Source of the DNA: Molanna angustata
Taxonomy: Eukaryota; Arthropoda; Insecta; Trichoptera; Molannidae
Direction of reading: 5' to 3'
Length of the DNA: 64,000 bases
Assembly: GCA_963576475.1 (NCBI GenBank)
Contig: OY754975.1
Coordinates: 19,103,260 to 19,167,259, forward strand
In this document: in pieces, positions 1 through 10,729 of the stretch
How positions within the stretch are numbered: the stretch's first letter is position 1
Layout: the number at the start of each line of letters is the position of its first letter
The notes under the pieces: model-generated
The model's input: only the letters and a program-made list of their open reading frames with translations
The model's database searches: none
Told to the model about the DNA's origin: nothing
Position numbers and translations under genes: made by a program

Positions 1-41
1 GCCGTATATTCACGTAAGTTACAGCCTCTACAAGGTGCTAA

Positions 42-2378
42 ATGCTTATTTTTCATAATAGATTATCAAGATACGTAGTGGCCGCTATCGAACCCAAGGA
101 GGTTCCCTTCAAACGTAGATTTCTAGAAGATTTCGTAGAAGACTTCAGGAAAGCAAATTGGACTCACTTTACAAATGACCTGGACAAAGAAATACAACAC
201 CTTCATCCAACCATTTCTAACTATGAAATGTTCATACACATAATCAAAAGGATTTCAAGACTTCACATACCGAGAAGATGTCGTACAAAGTACATCCCAG
301 GACTCTCACCCGACTTAATGGATCTCATAGAGCAATACGGAAACCTTCACAGAGACTCGCCTTTCTCAGAGGACACCATCAAAATGGGCAAACGTCTAGT
401 AGATGCAGTCGCTGAAGACAGAAGAAGTCAATGGATCAAGATGATCGAAGAACTCGACTTCACAAAAAACAGCCAAAAGGCATGGAAGCTGCTAAAGAAA
501 CTTTCTAACAACCCTACTGCCCCAATCGAACACGCAAAAGTAACTGCTGACCAAATCACACACCAACTCCTTTTAAACGGCAAAGTTAAACACAAAGTGC
601 AGAAGACCAAAACCAATAGATGCCCAGACGAGGAAACTAGCGAACTCTCTAACCCTTTCAACATGAGCGAACTGGAAAAAGCATTAAGCACTTCAAAAAT
701 CGGTAAGGCAGCGGGACTCGATGATCTCTGCACAGAACAAATCAAGCACTTTGGCAGACACACAAAAACGTGGTTGCTCAACATGTACAACAACTGCATG
801 GTAGCAAACCAAATCCCAAAACTGTGGCGCAAAACAAAAGTTATCGCTATCCTGAAGCCAGTTAAAGGACCGAATGATACCAAGAACTATCGCCCGATCT
901 CTCTCCTGTGCCACTTGTTCAAGATCTTTGAGCGGATGCTGTTAAACCGATTCACACCATTTTTGGAACCAAAACTTATTTCTCAACAAGCAGGTTTTCG
1001 CCCCGGAAAATCCTGCACAGAGCAGATTCTAAACCTTACCCAACACATCGAAAATGGCTTTGAACAGAAGATGATATCCGGAGCTGCCTTCGTAGATCTT
1101 ACAGCAGCCTACGATACCGTGAACCATCAAATACTCAACTCAAAAATATATAAGATCACAAAAGACCATGCCTTCACAAATATGATTTCTAACATGCTAC
1201 AAAACCGTAAATTCTTTGTTCATTTCCAAGGAAAAGATAGCAGATGGCGTGCACAGAGAAACGGACTCCCGCAGGGGAGCGTCTTAGCACCAACTCTGTT
1301 TAACATTTACACGAACGACCAGCCACTCCCAACTGGAACAAAATCTTTTGTCTATGCAGATGACCTCCCACTAATACTAATCGCCCAAGCACCAACCTTT
1401 GAAGAAGTGGAAAACACCCTGACATACGGTCTAGAGTCAATGTCTCAATTCTATAAACAGAATCAGCTACAACCCAACCCCACAAAAACCCAAGTATCTT
1501 TCTTCCACTTAAAAAACAGAGATGCAAAAAGAACGCCCTCCATAAAATGAGAAAATAAAAACCTGAGCCCATGCACACATCCTAAATATCTTGGAGTCAC
1601 GCTGGATAGAACTCTCTCATTCAAAACACACTGCACTAACACCAAGCAGAAAGTGGCTACAAGAAACAATCTTCTACGCAAACTGGCCAACTCTGAATGG
1701 GGCGTACAACCATCGCTCTTGCGTACCTCAGCCCTGGCCCTGTGTTTCTCAGCTGGTGAATACGCTGCCCCAGTATGGAGCAGATCACCTCACGCTAAAC
1801 ACGTTAATGTGGCACTCAACGACACCTACCGCGTGATCACTGGCTGCCTTAAACCCACTCCACTGGACAAGCTATACCCCCTTGCAGGAATAGCACCCCC
1901 TAGCATCAGGCGCGAGGTGCAATGTAGCGTAGTAGAACTGAACAAAGCTCAACACCAACCCTCGCACTGCCTTTACAACTGTGAGACTGCCCGACCCAGG
2001 CTGAAATCCCGCAAGGGCTTCCTAAGATACACTGAGCCGCTCAAAACATCTCCAGAGGAAGCCAGGCTCACTTTGTTGCGAGAAAAATCTCCAAAAGAGT
2101 TCATCGAACCTCAGGAGCATCTCCCCCCGGGTCACAGTCTGGACTGGCGCACCTGGAAATCACTGAATAGATTAAGAACGGGCGTCTGCAGATTGAAAGA
2201 TAACCTAAGGAGATGGGGAATCATATTAGACTGCCTCTCGTGTGAATGCGGCCTGCCGCAGACCACTGACCACCTACGAGATTGCCCTGCCTGCCCTGCT
2301 ACCTGCTCACTCGAGGACCTACTGCGCTGTAGTGCCGCAGCATCTGACGTTGCCAACTATTGGTCGAGAACTGTTTGA
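42..2378 (+). pseudogene. LINE (Jockey-like) reverse transcriptase, one internal stop
   Basis: Reverse transcriptase of a non-LTR retrotransposon, copying element RNA at a nicked target. RT blocks are visible in order: AAGLDDL, NYRPISLLCHLFKIFERML, QAGFRPGKSC, AFVDLTAAYDTVNH, GLPQGSVLAPTLF and the catalytic FVYADD. A TGA at 1548-1550 interrupts the frame, which then continues in the same frame (LGVTLDRTLSF, thumb region) to a stop near 2378. It ends in a C-C-H-C zinc-knuckle-like tail (CECGLPQTTDHLRDC). A stop sits just before the first ATG, so no intact upstream endonuclease is seen. One nonsense codon separates this copy from an open frame, so it is a young but probably inactive copy. Confidence 0.9.
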
Positions 2379-3070
2379 ATGCTGCTGACACGAAGAAGAA
2401 GATACGGATTTAAAATTTTTACTATTATTAATATGCCATCAAAATATTTTTAGCATGTTCTCAAAGTGTCCATCACGATTTTTAGCATGTTCTCAAAGTG
2501 TTCACTTGAAATTTCTGTTTTTTCTTAAAAAATGTTTTCAAAGTATTGTTTTGAATATTTTGCTATTATCAATATGTCACCCTAATGTTTATATTATATT
2601 ATTGGTGTTATATGTATGTTGTCAAATTATTGATCTGAAATTTTTCTTATTATTAACGTGTCACCAAAATATTTATATTATACTATTGATATTGTTTGTG
2701 TTTTGTCGAAATACTAAATATTTGTATTTTATTCTTACTATTATTTGAATGCTGTCGAAATACTGATTTAAAATTTCTACTATTATTAATGTGTCACCAA
2801 CATGTTTATATACCGATGTCGATGCAAATACTATATATTGTTATCAAAATTGAATTTAAAAAAAGTTGCTTGATGATGGGTTTCTTCCTTCTCTCGAATA
2901 TTAACTTTTACTTACTTTTTATTCAAGATATTTATACATATTATATACATATATTGTTTCTTTCACCACCTTTGATGTGTTTAATGCTAATGTCGATGTT
3001 ACCATGTCACGTACCGTGGTTCTGGTTTCTCATCCCACTACTATTCACACACAAAACAAAAAATTTGATC
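2379..3070. repeat. AT-rich degenerate repeat tract
   Basis: No gene seen. Diverged copies of a phrase around CTATTATTAATGTGTCACC recur near 2420, 2561, 2647 and 2779, and a GTTCTCAAAGTGT phrase recurs near 2458 and 2491. It looks like a decayed tandem repeat at the 3' side of the LINE. Confidence 0.5.
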
Positions 3071-3074
3071 AATA

Positions 3075-3914
3075 ATGTCTGTACGAACCTTAAAGAAAAG
3101 GACCCTGACAATTGGTCTATTGAATGCTCAATCATTGGGTACAAGGTTCGATGATCTGTGTGTATATATTGGGGAGCATGACATCGATGTACTGGCTTTA
3201 AATGAGACATGGATTGATGAGGTTAGGGCTAAAACAGATAGGACTATCTATATATCTCTCTCCACGCTCTGGTCGTGGTGGTGGTGGTGGTGATGGTTTC
3301 TATGTGCGCCAACAATTATCATGTTCAATTCTACCCGGGCTATGAAAATAAATTCTTAGAACAGATGTGGATTAAAATCAAAGATACTACATAATATCAA
3401 CATAACTCAAGGTACAGCCTATAGTCCCAATGTTAAGAGTCTGGGACAAACCCTTGAGTGTTTAAGTGATAATATATCTGATCATATCTTTCGGTGTGAG
3501 AATATTTTTCTACTGAGTGATTTAAATATTGATATAGTAGAAGAAGAACATATAGACGCAAAAAAAATATTGGATAGTTTAAAAGTCTTTAATATGACAC
3601 AAGTGGTGCGTGACCCCACACGAATAACTGATACATCTTCAACGCTTATAGACGTAATATTCACCAATATACCCGAGGCAGTCACAAACACAGATGTGTA
3701 TCATTATAAGTCCATAAGTGATCATGGTTTGATAGTGTGTAAATTAAAATTTCTGAAACAAAAAAAAAACTGTAAGAATACGATACAGAAACTTTAAGGA
3801 CATGGACGTAAATAAGTTTAACTCAGAACTTGAGAATGGTCCCTGGGAGTACATTAACTCATTGAATGATGTTAACATTACGGTTGAAAATTTTAATACT
3901 TATATTATAGATAT
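3075..3914 (+). pseudogene. LINE APE-type endonuclease remnant (N-terminal half of ORF2)
   Basis: Starts with an endonuclease core (LTIGLLNAQSLGTRFDDL, then ALNETWI), and later frames carry LLSDLNID, SSTLIDVIFTN and ISDHGL. These are the Asn/Glu, D-x-N and S-D-H blocks of apurinic-like LINE endonucleases, which nick target DNA. Several frameshifts and a GTGGTG-type run near 3275 break the frame. The linker after the endonuclease is cut at about 3914, where a BEL LTR begins. No RT half of this copy is found in the window. Confidence 0.8.
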
Positions 3915-4405
3915 TGTTGCGGCTTGGTAATCCTTCAATTCATACCTTCCCGACATTTCCTATATTTTTTCCCTAGCAACATCCATTAATCCAAAACCTA
4001 CCTAATTACCCCGTTGCAACAATAAGACCACGCACAAATCGACACATAAATTCAACCCAGCCAGTATGCAGCGACTAGCCGACGGTAACGTTAATGACAG
4101 CAGTCAGTAGTGGAAACAGTATAAGCGCCGTACGGCCGTAACGTGTGTGTTTTTGAACATTAATTTAACAGTTATATACTTGTGGGATCAACGGAGAGTG
4201 CAGTAAAACGGGGTAAGTCCTTTGTATCTTTCCTTGATTTACCAATTGCCATAGTTGTGGATTTGCTTCCCCATGAAATCAGAGTGTCAGAGCTGCATTT
4301 AATTGCTTGAAACCGGAGATCGTTGAATTCTCCATTTTGCCGCCGAAGATCGCGCCAGGCATTAAAATCATCAATTCTTTTCTGTGTGGGCTTTAAGCCT
4401 ACACA
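3915..4405 (+). repeat. Putative 5' LTR of BEL element 1
   Basis: Begins TGTTGCGGC at the break in the LINE frame and ends in ACACA just before TTGGTCCTTC, a leader/primer-site phrase I associate with insect BEL/Pao elements. Boundaries are inferred, because the second LTR needed for proof is missing. Confidence 0.55.
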
Positions 4406-5253
4406 TTTAAATTGGTCCTTCTACGCCAAGATTGTTCAGTTCTGTGGAAAAAGTACATTTAATTTTATTGCCTGACGCCTTTGACGGTGAAATTGTGTCT
4501 AGATAGTGTGTGTATTTGATAGAAAAATACAAACTTGTATTGGTCAAGATTTGGCTTCCAGTGCAAAAAACTTCTATCTACATAATTCATTTCAATCAAC
4601 CAAACAGATTCGAAAATGTAAAAGCAATTTAAAACATTAAATTTAGGAAATTTAGTTTCTAAATTGAAAAAATATTACTTTATAAACAGATTTCGTAAAA
4701 ATATATAGTGGTTTATAGTAATTTTAACATTAAATTTATATACATAAAAATAGGTCGGTTTGTGCATACATACATACATATACCTACATGTCTAAATTGT
4801 ATGCATAAATATATTTTCTAGTAAGTTTAAAAACAAAATCATTCTATGTTGTACGTACATATATTTACATACTGAAGCGATATATACATAAGTATTCAAT
4901 ATTGCTTAGTGTCATAGTGATATTTTGAATTAAAAGCGCATCGTTTATATACAAGACAGTTTTCGTGATAATTACTTACAATATATAGTGATAGGTATTC
5001 CATTGATAGGTACATTAAATTATTGTTATGAAAACAAATAGGTAAATGGTGTTGAGTGTTTTATAGTTTACAAATAAGTTTATCATACCACATTATTTTG
5101 GTTATTTTATAGTATACAAATATATATATAGGTATATTATATTTCTTCTATAAATAAATATTTTAAAAGTTATTTGAATTTTGATAGTGTCGTTAGTTGT
5201 TATCATAATTATATCATACTAGACACCTGTAAAATTTATATACCTTTTTCAAG
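4406..5253. other. BEL 1 leader, AT-rich, no gene
   Basis: Untranslated leader between LTR and gag. No open frame of note. It holds short ATAC/ATAT-rich runs (4760-4900, 5110-5140). Confidence 0.5.
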
Positions 5254-5940
5254 ATGTCACAAATTAATAATTTAAATGCCCAAAGAGAATATGTTTTTAG
5301 AGACATACAAATTTTATATGATCTGTCGACACAAGTATTAAAAAACCCAGAAAAAATTTCTCAATTTAATGTAAGATTTAAGAAGATAGAGTCGCTACGA
5401 TGCGAATTTTTAAATTTAACAAACAAAATCAATGAGTTGGAAGAAGATGATGAATATAATAGAAATTTAAATACATTGCAATCATTTGACGATCTTTATT
5501 ATAAGGTATTGGAAGTGGGAGAATCGATTAGTGAACGTACCACACCCGTAGTTCCAAAACAGAGTGGGGAGCGGGTGGAAAAAGGGTTTAATGCGCGATT
5601 ACCAAAATTAGAACTAACACAGTTTGATTCAAAAATCGAGAATTGGAACTCCTTCTATGATACTTTTGTAGCTCTGGTCCATAAGAATACAAATTTATCA
5701 GACGTCGAGAAATTTTATTACTTATTATCAAGCCTATCTGGTCAAGCCCTGTGTATTGCAAAAAATATTCCCGTCTCAGCGGAAAATTATAAAATTGTTT
5801 TAGAAGCACTTAAAGAGAGATACGATAATAGACGAATCTTAGCCTCTACATACTTAGATAAATTGTTAAATTCTAATACGATAAAAACTCCATCATATAG
5901 ATAATAGTCAAATGTTACCAATATGCTATTTGAAACAGTG
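5254..5940 (+). pseudogene. BEL 1 gag, N-terminal part
   Basis: The DUF1759-like gag core of Pao/BEL elements is recognisable from LPKLELTQFDSKIENW and WNSFYDTFVALVH through YYLLSSLSGQAL to ERYDNRRILASTYLDKLL. Gag packages the element RNA. Two stops (TAA TAG at 5902-5907) end the frame, but gag-like sequence (NVTNMLFETVTA) continues in frame to about 5940. There a poly(T) run marks a LINE insertion, after which gag resumes near 6559. Confidence 0.85.
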
Positions 5941-5943
5941 ACG

Positions 5944-6558
5944 GCCTTTTTTTTTTTTTTTTTGCGGGTGGCAGTTCTTGAGGAGAACACACTTAGGCCG
6001 ATTGGCCCTTTGTGATACCACATTGGGGCTGTCCTCCCACTCACTCATCCCCCTTGAACCAGCCTGAGCGGCAAATGAATGTCATAATGTCTGCAATGTC
6101 GGCCGACGCTATGTCAATTAAATCATCATAGAAGAAACTTCCCAAGGAGCTTCTCCTAATTCTAGAGAGAGCAGGACAGTGACAGAGGAAGTGGACCACC
6201 GTCTCCTCCTCCTCCTCGTCTTGGCATGCTCTGCAGTAATCGTATGCCTCCAGCCCTAGCCTTCTGGCATGCTTTCCTATAACCCAGTGTCCCGTTAATA
6301 CTGATATGACTCTGGCGAGTGAGTCTCTTCTGAACGAGAGTATTTCTCTGGTTCTTCTGAGATCATATTTTGGCCATGTTTGTCTGGCAATGGAGCATGT
6401 GCTCTCCTCAGACCACCTTTGGTCAGCACAAGCAATAATTTTCTCACTGACCCGGAGTTTACATGTTGCCATGGGGACTCCAGGTCTGTGTTTGATATTG
6501 TCTAGAGATAACAGGGTACCTGCTCTGGCAACAGAGCAGGTACCCTGTTATCTCTAGA
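5944..6558 (-). mobile_element. 5'-truncated LINE insertion in BEL 1 gag (tail of RNase H-bearing ORF2)
   Basis: The minus strand reads the C-terminal tail of a LINE ORF2 (RWSEESTCSIARQTWPKY, LTGHWVIGKHARRLGLEA, YCRACQDEEEEETVVHFLC) to a stop near 6041. A 3' UTR and a poly(A) tail follow (poly T at 5947-5963 on the plus strand). The same family recurs at 30591-31526, where the RNase H domain is also kept. The 5' end of this copy is a perfect snap-back palindrome (6501-6558). I found no clean target-site duplication. Confidence 0.85.
6501..6558. repeat. Perfect 27-bp-arm palindrome at LINE 5' end
   Basis: Arms 6501-6527 and 6532-6558 are exact reverse complements around GCAA. The left arm is normal LINE sequence (the related copy near 31140 has a similar stretch without the second arm). 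The right arm is therefore a fold-back copy made at the 5' end. Confidence 0.95.
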
Positions 6559-7075
6559 CTTAGATAATATCCCCGACTTAGGTGATTTTATATTGTTCAA
6601 TCTATCTTTTAGAATGTTAGATGTAGAAACAAGAAGGCATTTTGAAACCCAAGTGGGTTCGAATGCCGGTGAATTTCCAACATACAAATCACTTATCAAA
6701 TTTTTGCAAAATTACCTAATAGTCTTAGAAAATAGTGATCCAAAAAATAATTTGTTTTCTTTGAATCAACAAACAAAAGGCTCTTCGAGACACTTTTCTC
6801 AAAAGTCTTCAAATTTTGTACAGCAAAAAAATTATAATTTCCAATCCAAATGCCCAGTCTGTAAAGACGCACATAAAATATACAGATGTCCAATCTTTGA
6901 GAAAACATCTGTAAACGATAGAAAAGGTTGCGTCATAAAAAATAAACTCTGTTTTAACTGTTTAAGACCCAATCATGGTATCAAACAATGTTTGTCAACC
7001 AACACTTGTAATATTTGTAAATCGAAGCATCATACCTATTTACACGTTAATAAAAACTCAAGTAAATTCAGATAA
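6559..7075 (+). pseudogene. BEL 1 gag, C-terminal part with zinc knuckles
   Basis: Continuation of gag after the LINE insertion (DNIPDLGDFILFNL, then RRHFETQVGS). It ends in Pao-type cysteine clusters: CPVCKDAHKIYRC, CFNCLRPNHGIKQC and CNICKSKHHTYLH, which bind nucleic acid. A shift between this frame and the next (overlap 6975-7075) separates gag from protease, whereas BEL elements usually read through, so I take it as a mutation. Confidence 0.85.
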
Positions 7076-9137
7076 TATAAATTCAAATCCTAGTACTTCT
7101 TCTGCCCTAATGTCAGTCAACGACAATCAGATTCAGAAAACACTTCATACATCGCAAAGTGAATCAGTCGTCTTATTGGGCACATGTCAAGTACACATAA
7201 GAACAAAACAGAGTGACCAAATGGTACGGTGTCTCATCGATAGCTGGGCAATGTCAAATTTTGTCACGGAAAAATGCGTAAAACGCTTAGGTTTGCATGT
7301 GCAACGCTGTAGTATAAATGTATCAGGTTTAGGTGAAAATTCCGTAAACAACGTAAAAGGAATAACTACATGTACAGTCGTACCCCGGTACACGAAAAAC
7401 AAGCATTTTAATGTGCGCCCAATTGTGATAAATCAAATCACATCTAACAAACCTCATGTTAAATTATCAAATGATATCAGAAACCATTTCGAACATTTGG
7501 TTTTAGCGGACAACAATTTTGACAAACCTGGAGAGATTGTTTTACTCTTAGGAGCAGAGTACTTCCATGAGATTTATGACGGCAAACGTATGGATGTGGG
7601 TGAAGGCATTCCGGTGGCATTACATAGTATCTTTGGATGGATCATAACTGGAAGGGTTCAGACTACAAGCAACTCTGCAATTACCACTTCGTCCCTATTG
7701 GCTTCTACTTATGAACTTGATGATGCTCTAAAGAAATTCTGGGAATTGGAGCAGCCACCAACAGCACAAATCACCGTTCCCGAAGACGAGGAATGTGAAG
7801 AATTATACAAAAAACTAATATCCAAACAACAAGACGGTAGATATGTGGTACCTTTGTTGTTAAATCCGACTAAGGAACTAGGCGAGTCGAGATGTCATGC
7901 TATATCTCGGCTAGAACGACTTGAAAAACGATTTAATCGGGATGAAAATTTAAAAAAGGATTACATTGAATTTATGAAAGAATATGAAACGTTAAATCAC
8001 ATGCACCCTGCTGTGCCCGCTTCTGGAAAGTATTACATTCCACATCATGGTATATTGCGACCAGATTCAACTACCACTAAGATGCGCGTCGTCTATGACG
8101 CAAGCGCCCCGAGTTCAAACGGAATAGCCTTAAATGATATCGTTTACAAGGGGCCAAAATTGCAAAAGGATATCATTGATTTGATAACAAATTTTCGATT
8201 ACATGCCGTTGTATTCACAGCTGATATTTCGAAAATGTATCACCAAATGATGATTAGGCCTGCATATCGTCATTGGCAACATATACTTTGGAGAGAACAT
8301 CCATCAGAACCCATACGAGAATATGAATTGTCGACCATTACATACGGAGTTTCTAGCTCACCTTTCCTGGCAATACGTACTTTACAACAACTGGCAATGG
8401 ATGAAGGGACAAGATATCCATTAGCTGCAGAAGTTATTAGTTATTATAGAAGGCACAATCAGACTCCAAAACATTTCAATAATGAGGAGGAATTGGGAAT
8501 TCTTCCGGAAGTAAGAGGTTGTGCCTATACCAGCATGACGAGAAATCATACCGTAGAGGAAAACATCTTCGAGGCATTGATGAAAAGATATTCCTCATTT
8601 GTTAAATTCCAGCGTGCCATCGCTTGGTGGCATCGATACCTCGAATATTTAAGAGACAAAGAAAGGTCAATCAGCGTTTCAACACTCAGTACAGCAGAGT
8701 TACAAAGGGCTCTCATTGCAAGTGTTAAATATGTCCAGAAGAAACACTTTTCGCAAGAAATGGAAAAAATTACTGGACACAAGTTATGTATAAAAACGTT
8801 TCAGAAGTTGAGTCCTTTTATTGATAGGCATGGTATTCTGCGAGTGGGGGGTAGGTTGAAGCATTCTGAAATGTCAAATAGTGCCATGTTTCCAATTCTA
8901 TTGCCTAAGAATTGTAGGCTTTCTCTACTAATCGTTGATCATTTTCATGTGGCGCATTTACATTGTGGACCACGCACACTTCAATCGACCATTTCTCGAC
9001 AGTTTTGGATTTTTGGCATAAGAAATCTCATCAGATCTAGATTGTCAAGATGTGTGACATGTATCAAGGCAAAACTGATTCCTTTTCAACCACAAATGGG
9101 TGATTTGCCTTCGGTGCGCCTACAAGGAAACCGTTGA
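6975..9137 (+). pseudogene. BEL 1 pol: protease, RT fragment, integrase N-terminus
   Basis: Protease region near residues 80-95 reads LIDSWAMSNF, where the family has D-S/T-G (BEL 2 here has LLDSGSQSTF), so the catalytic Gly is Trp. RT follows (MRVVYDASAPSS, VVFTADISKMYHQM, LSTITYGVSSSPFLAIR). After PLAAEVI the frame jumps directly to integrase-side sequence (FVKFQRAIAWWHRYLEYL, then the zinc-binding region with HLHCGPRTLQSTISRQFW and RCVTCIKAK). The RT Y-x-D-D box and RNase H are missing, yet the frame stays open. A stop at 9135-9137 separates it from the integrase core. Confidence 0.85.
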
Positions 9138-9909
9138 TTTAACTCTGTGGGAATTGACTTCGGAGGTCCATTCATCGTAAAGGAGAGCAGACGAAGGAAC
9201 GCAAAAACATACAAAGCGTACATATGTTTATTTGTATGTCTGTCAGTTAAGGCGATTCACCTTGAATTGGTGAGTGAATTGTCCACTGAGGCCTTCATGG
9301 CAGCGCTTGATCGTTTTGTTTCGCGACGAGGAAAAGTGAAAGAAATCATGACAGACTGCGGTACTAACTTTATTGGAGCTAAACGTCATCTTCAGGAATT
9401 ATATTCAGTGCTTTATACAAATAACCAAGAACTTTCAAATGAATTCACAAAACGAAGCATAGAGTGGAAGACTAATCCACCAGCTCTCCACATTTCGGAG
9501 GTATCTTTGAGAGTGGTACAAAATCAACTAAGTATCATTTGAAACATGTTATTGGGGCTCAAGTCCTCACTTACGAAGAACTATTAACAGTTTTGACAAA
9601 AATTGAAGCTATTTTAAACTCAAGACCGTTGTGAGCTATCTCTTCAGACCCAAATGAAGTAGATGTACTAACAGCGGGTCACTTCCTCACTGGAGGTCCC
9701 TTAATATCTCTGCCTGAAATACCATATGCTGAAGAAAATATGTGCTTAAGAACACAATGGAATTTGGTACAGCGACTAACACAGTCCTTTTGGAGAGTAT
9801 GGTCCAGGGATTACCTGCATACTCTTCAACAACGGAATAAATGGTTTAAGCCTGATACTCGTAAGGCTAATCAAGGAGACGTGGTTCTCGTTGTAGATCC
9901 GAACACGTC
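9138..9909 (+). pseudogene. BEL 1 integrase core, frameshifted and truncated
   Basis: DDE integrase core: GIDFGGPF with the first Asp, then MTDCGTNFIGAKRHL with the second Asp (Cys where Asn is usual). Near 9490 one frame shift moves the HFGG-type block and the expected catalytic Glu into another frame. Sequence then continues KYHLKHVIGAQVLTYEEL, LTAGHFLTGGPL and QSFWRVWSRDYLHTLQQR to VVLVVDPN, where it is cut by the next LINE. It would insert the element cDNA if intact. Confidence 0.8.
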
Positions 9910-9938
9910 GTTTTGATTTTAAGAGTGCTGATTATACA

Positions 9939-10729
9939 ATGGTGTCTGATCTCGACGACCAAGACTGGTCATTTCTTAAAGAACTCATATCTATTGATTC
10001 TAAGGTTGAAAGATTTAATTCTATCGTTGCAAATGCTATTGATTCCTTTGTTCCGAAATTTGTGTACAAAAACTCTTGTAATTACCCTAGGTGGTTTACA
10101 AGGGAACTGATTTCATTGGTTCGAAAAAAAAACTTGCTCATATGTATTACAAAGAATCTAAAACCATAAACTCTTATGTACTTTTTCATGATCTCAGAAA
10201 AAAATGTAAAACTTTGTCCAAAAAATGTCTAAATGAATACATTGTCAAAACTGAAAACAGTATAATATCTAATACTAAGTGTTTTTGGAATTATGTAAAC
10301 TCTAGTAAACAAAATAGTTGCAATCTACCAAGTACAATGCACCTTGGAAACAAATATTGTAAGGACATTAATGGTATAGTAAATTTATTTGCAAAATCAT
10401 ATTACCTTGGATCAGATCGTAAAGAAAATCAAATTGTTGGATATTCACAAATCCCCCGGTCCCGACAACATTCCAGCTATTTTAATCAAACATTGTTTAT
10501 CCTCTTTGTCTCATCCCTTACTTGAATTATTTAATCAGTCCCTTAAATTTGGTACTTTTCCCAAAGCTTCGAAACTAAGCCATCTTGTGCCTATTTTTAA
10601 AAAGGGAGATAAGAGGGATGTTTCCAATTATAGACCGGTTTGCATATTATCTACTATACCTAAATTATTTGAAAATATTGTTTTAGATAATATTTCGTAT
10701 GAAATAAATAAGATTATTGTGCCTAACCA
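9939..10729 (+). pseudogene. Outer LINE RT, first segment
   Basis: Linker and fingers of a LINE RT spread over three frames: SKVERFNSIVANAIDSFVPK, then HKSPGPDNIPAILIKHCL, LVPIFKKGDKRDVSNYRP and CILSTIPKLFE. At least two frameshifts (near 10100 and 10420). Interrupted at 10729 by the RTE insertion. Confidence 0.8.

Larger units (their letters stand above)
3915..9909 (+). mobile_element. Pao/BEL LTR retrotransposon 1 (truncated, nested insertion)
   Basis: 5' LTR, leader, gag, protease, RT remnant and integrase are all in one direction. It lies inside a LINE endonuclease-RT linker on its left. On its right it is cut near 9909, where another LINE begins, and no 3' LTR was found. It carries a minus-strand LINE in gag and several frameshifts, so it is dead. 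Confidence 0.85.
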
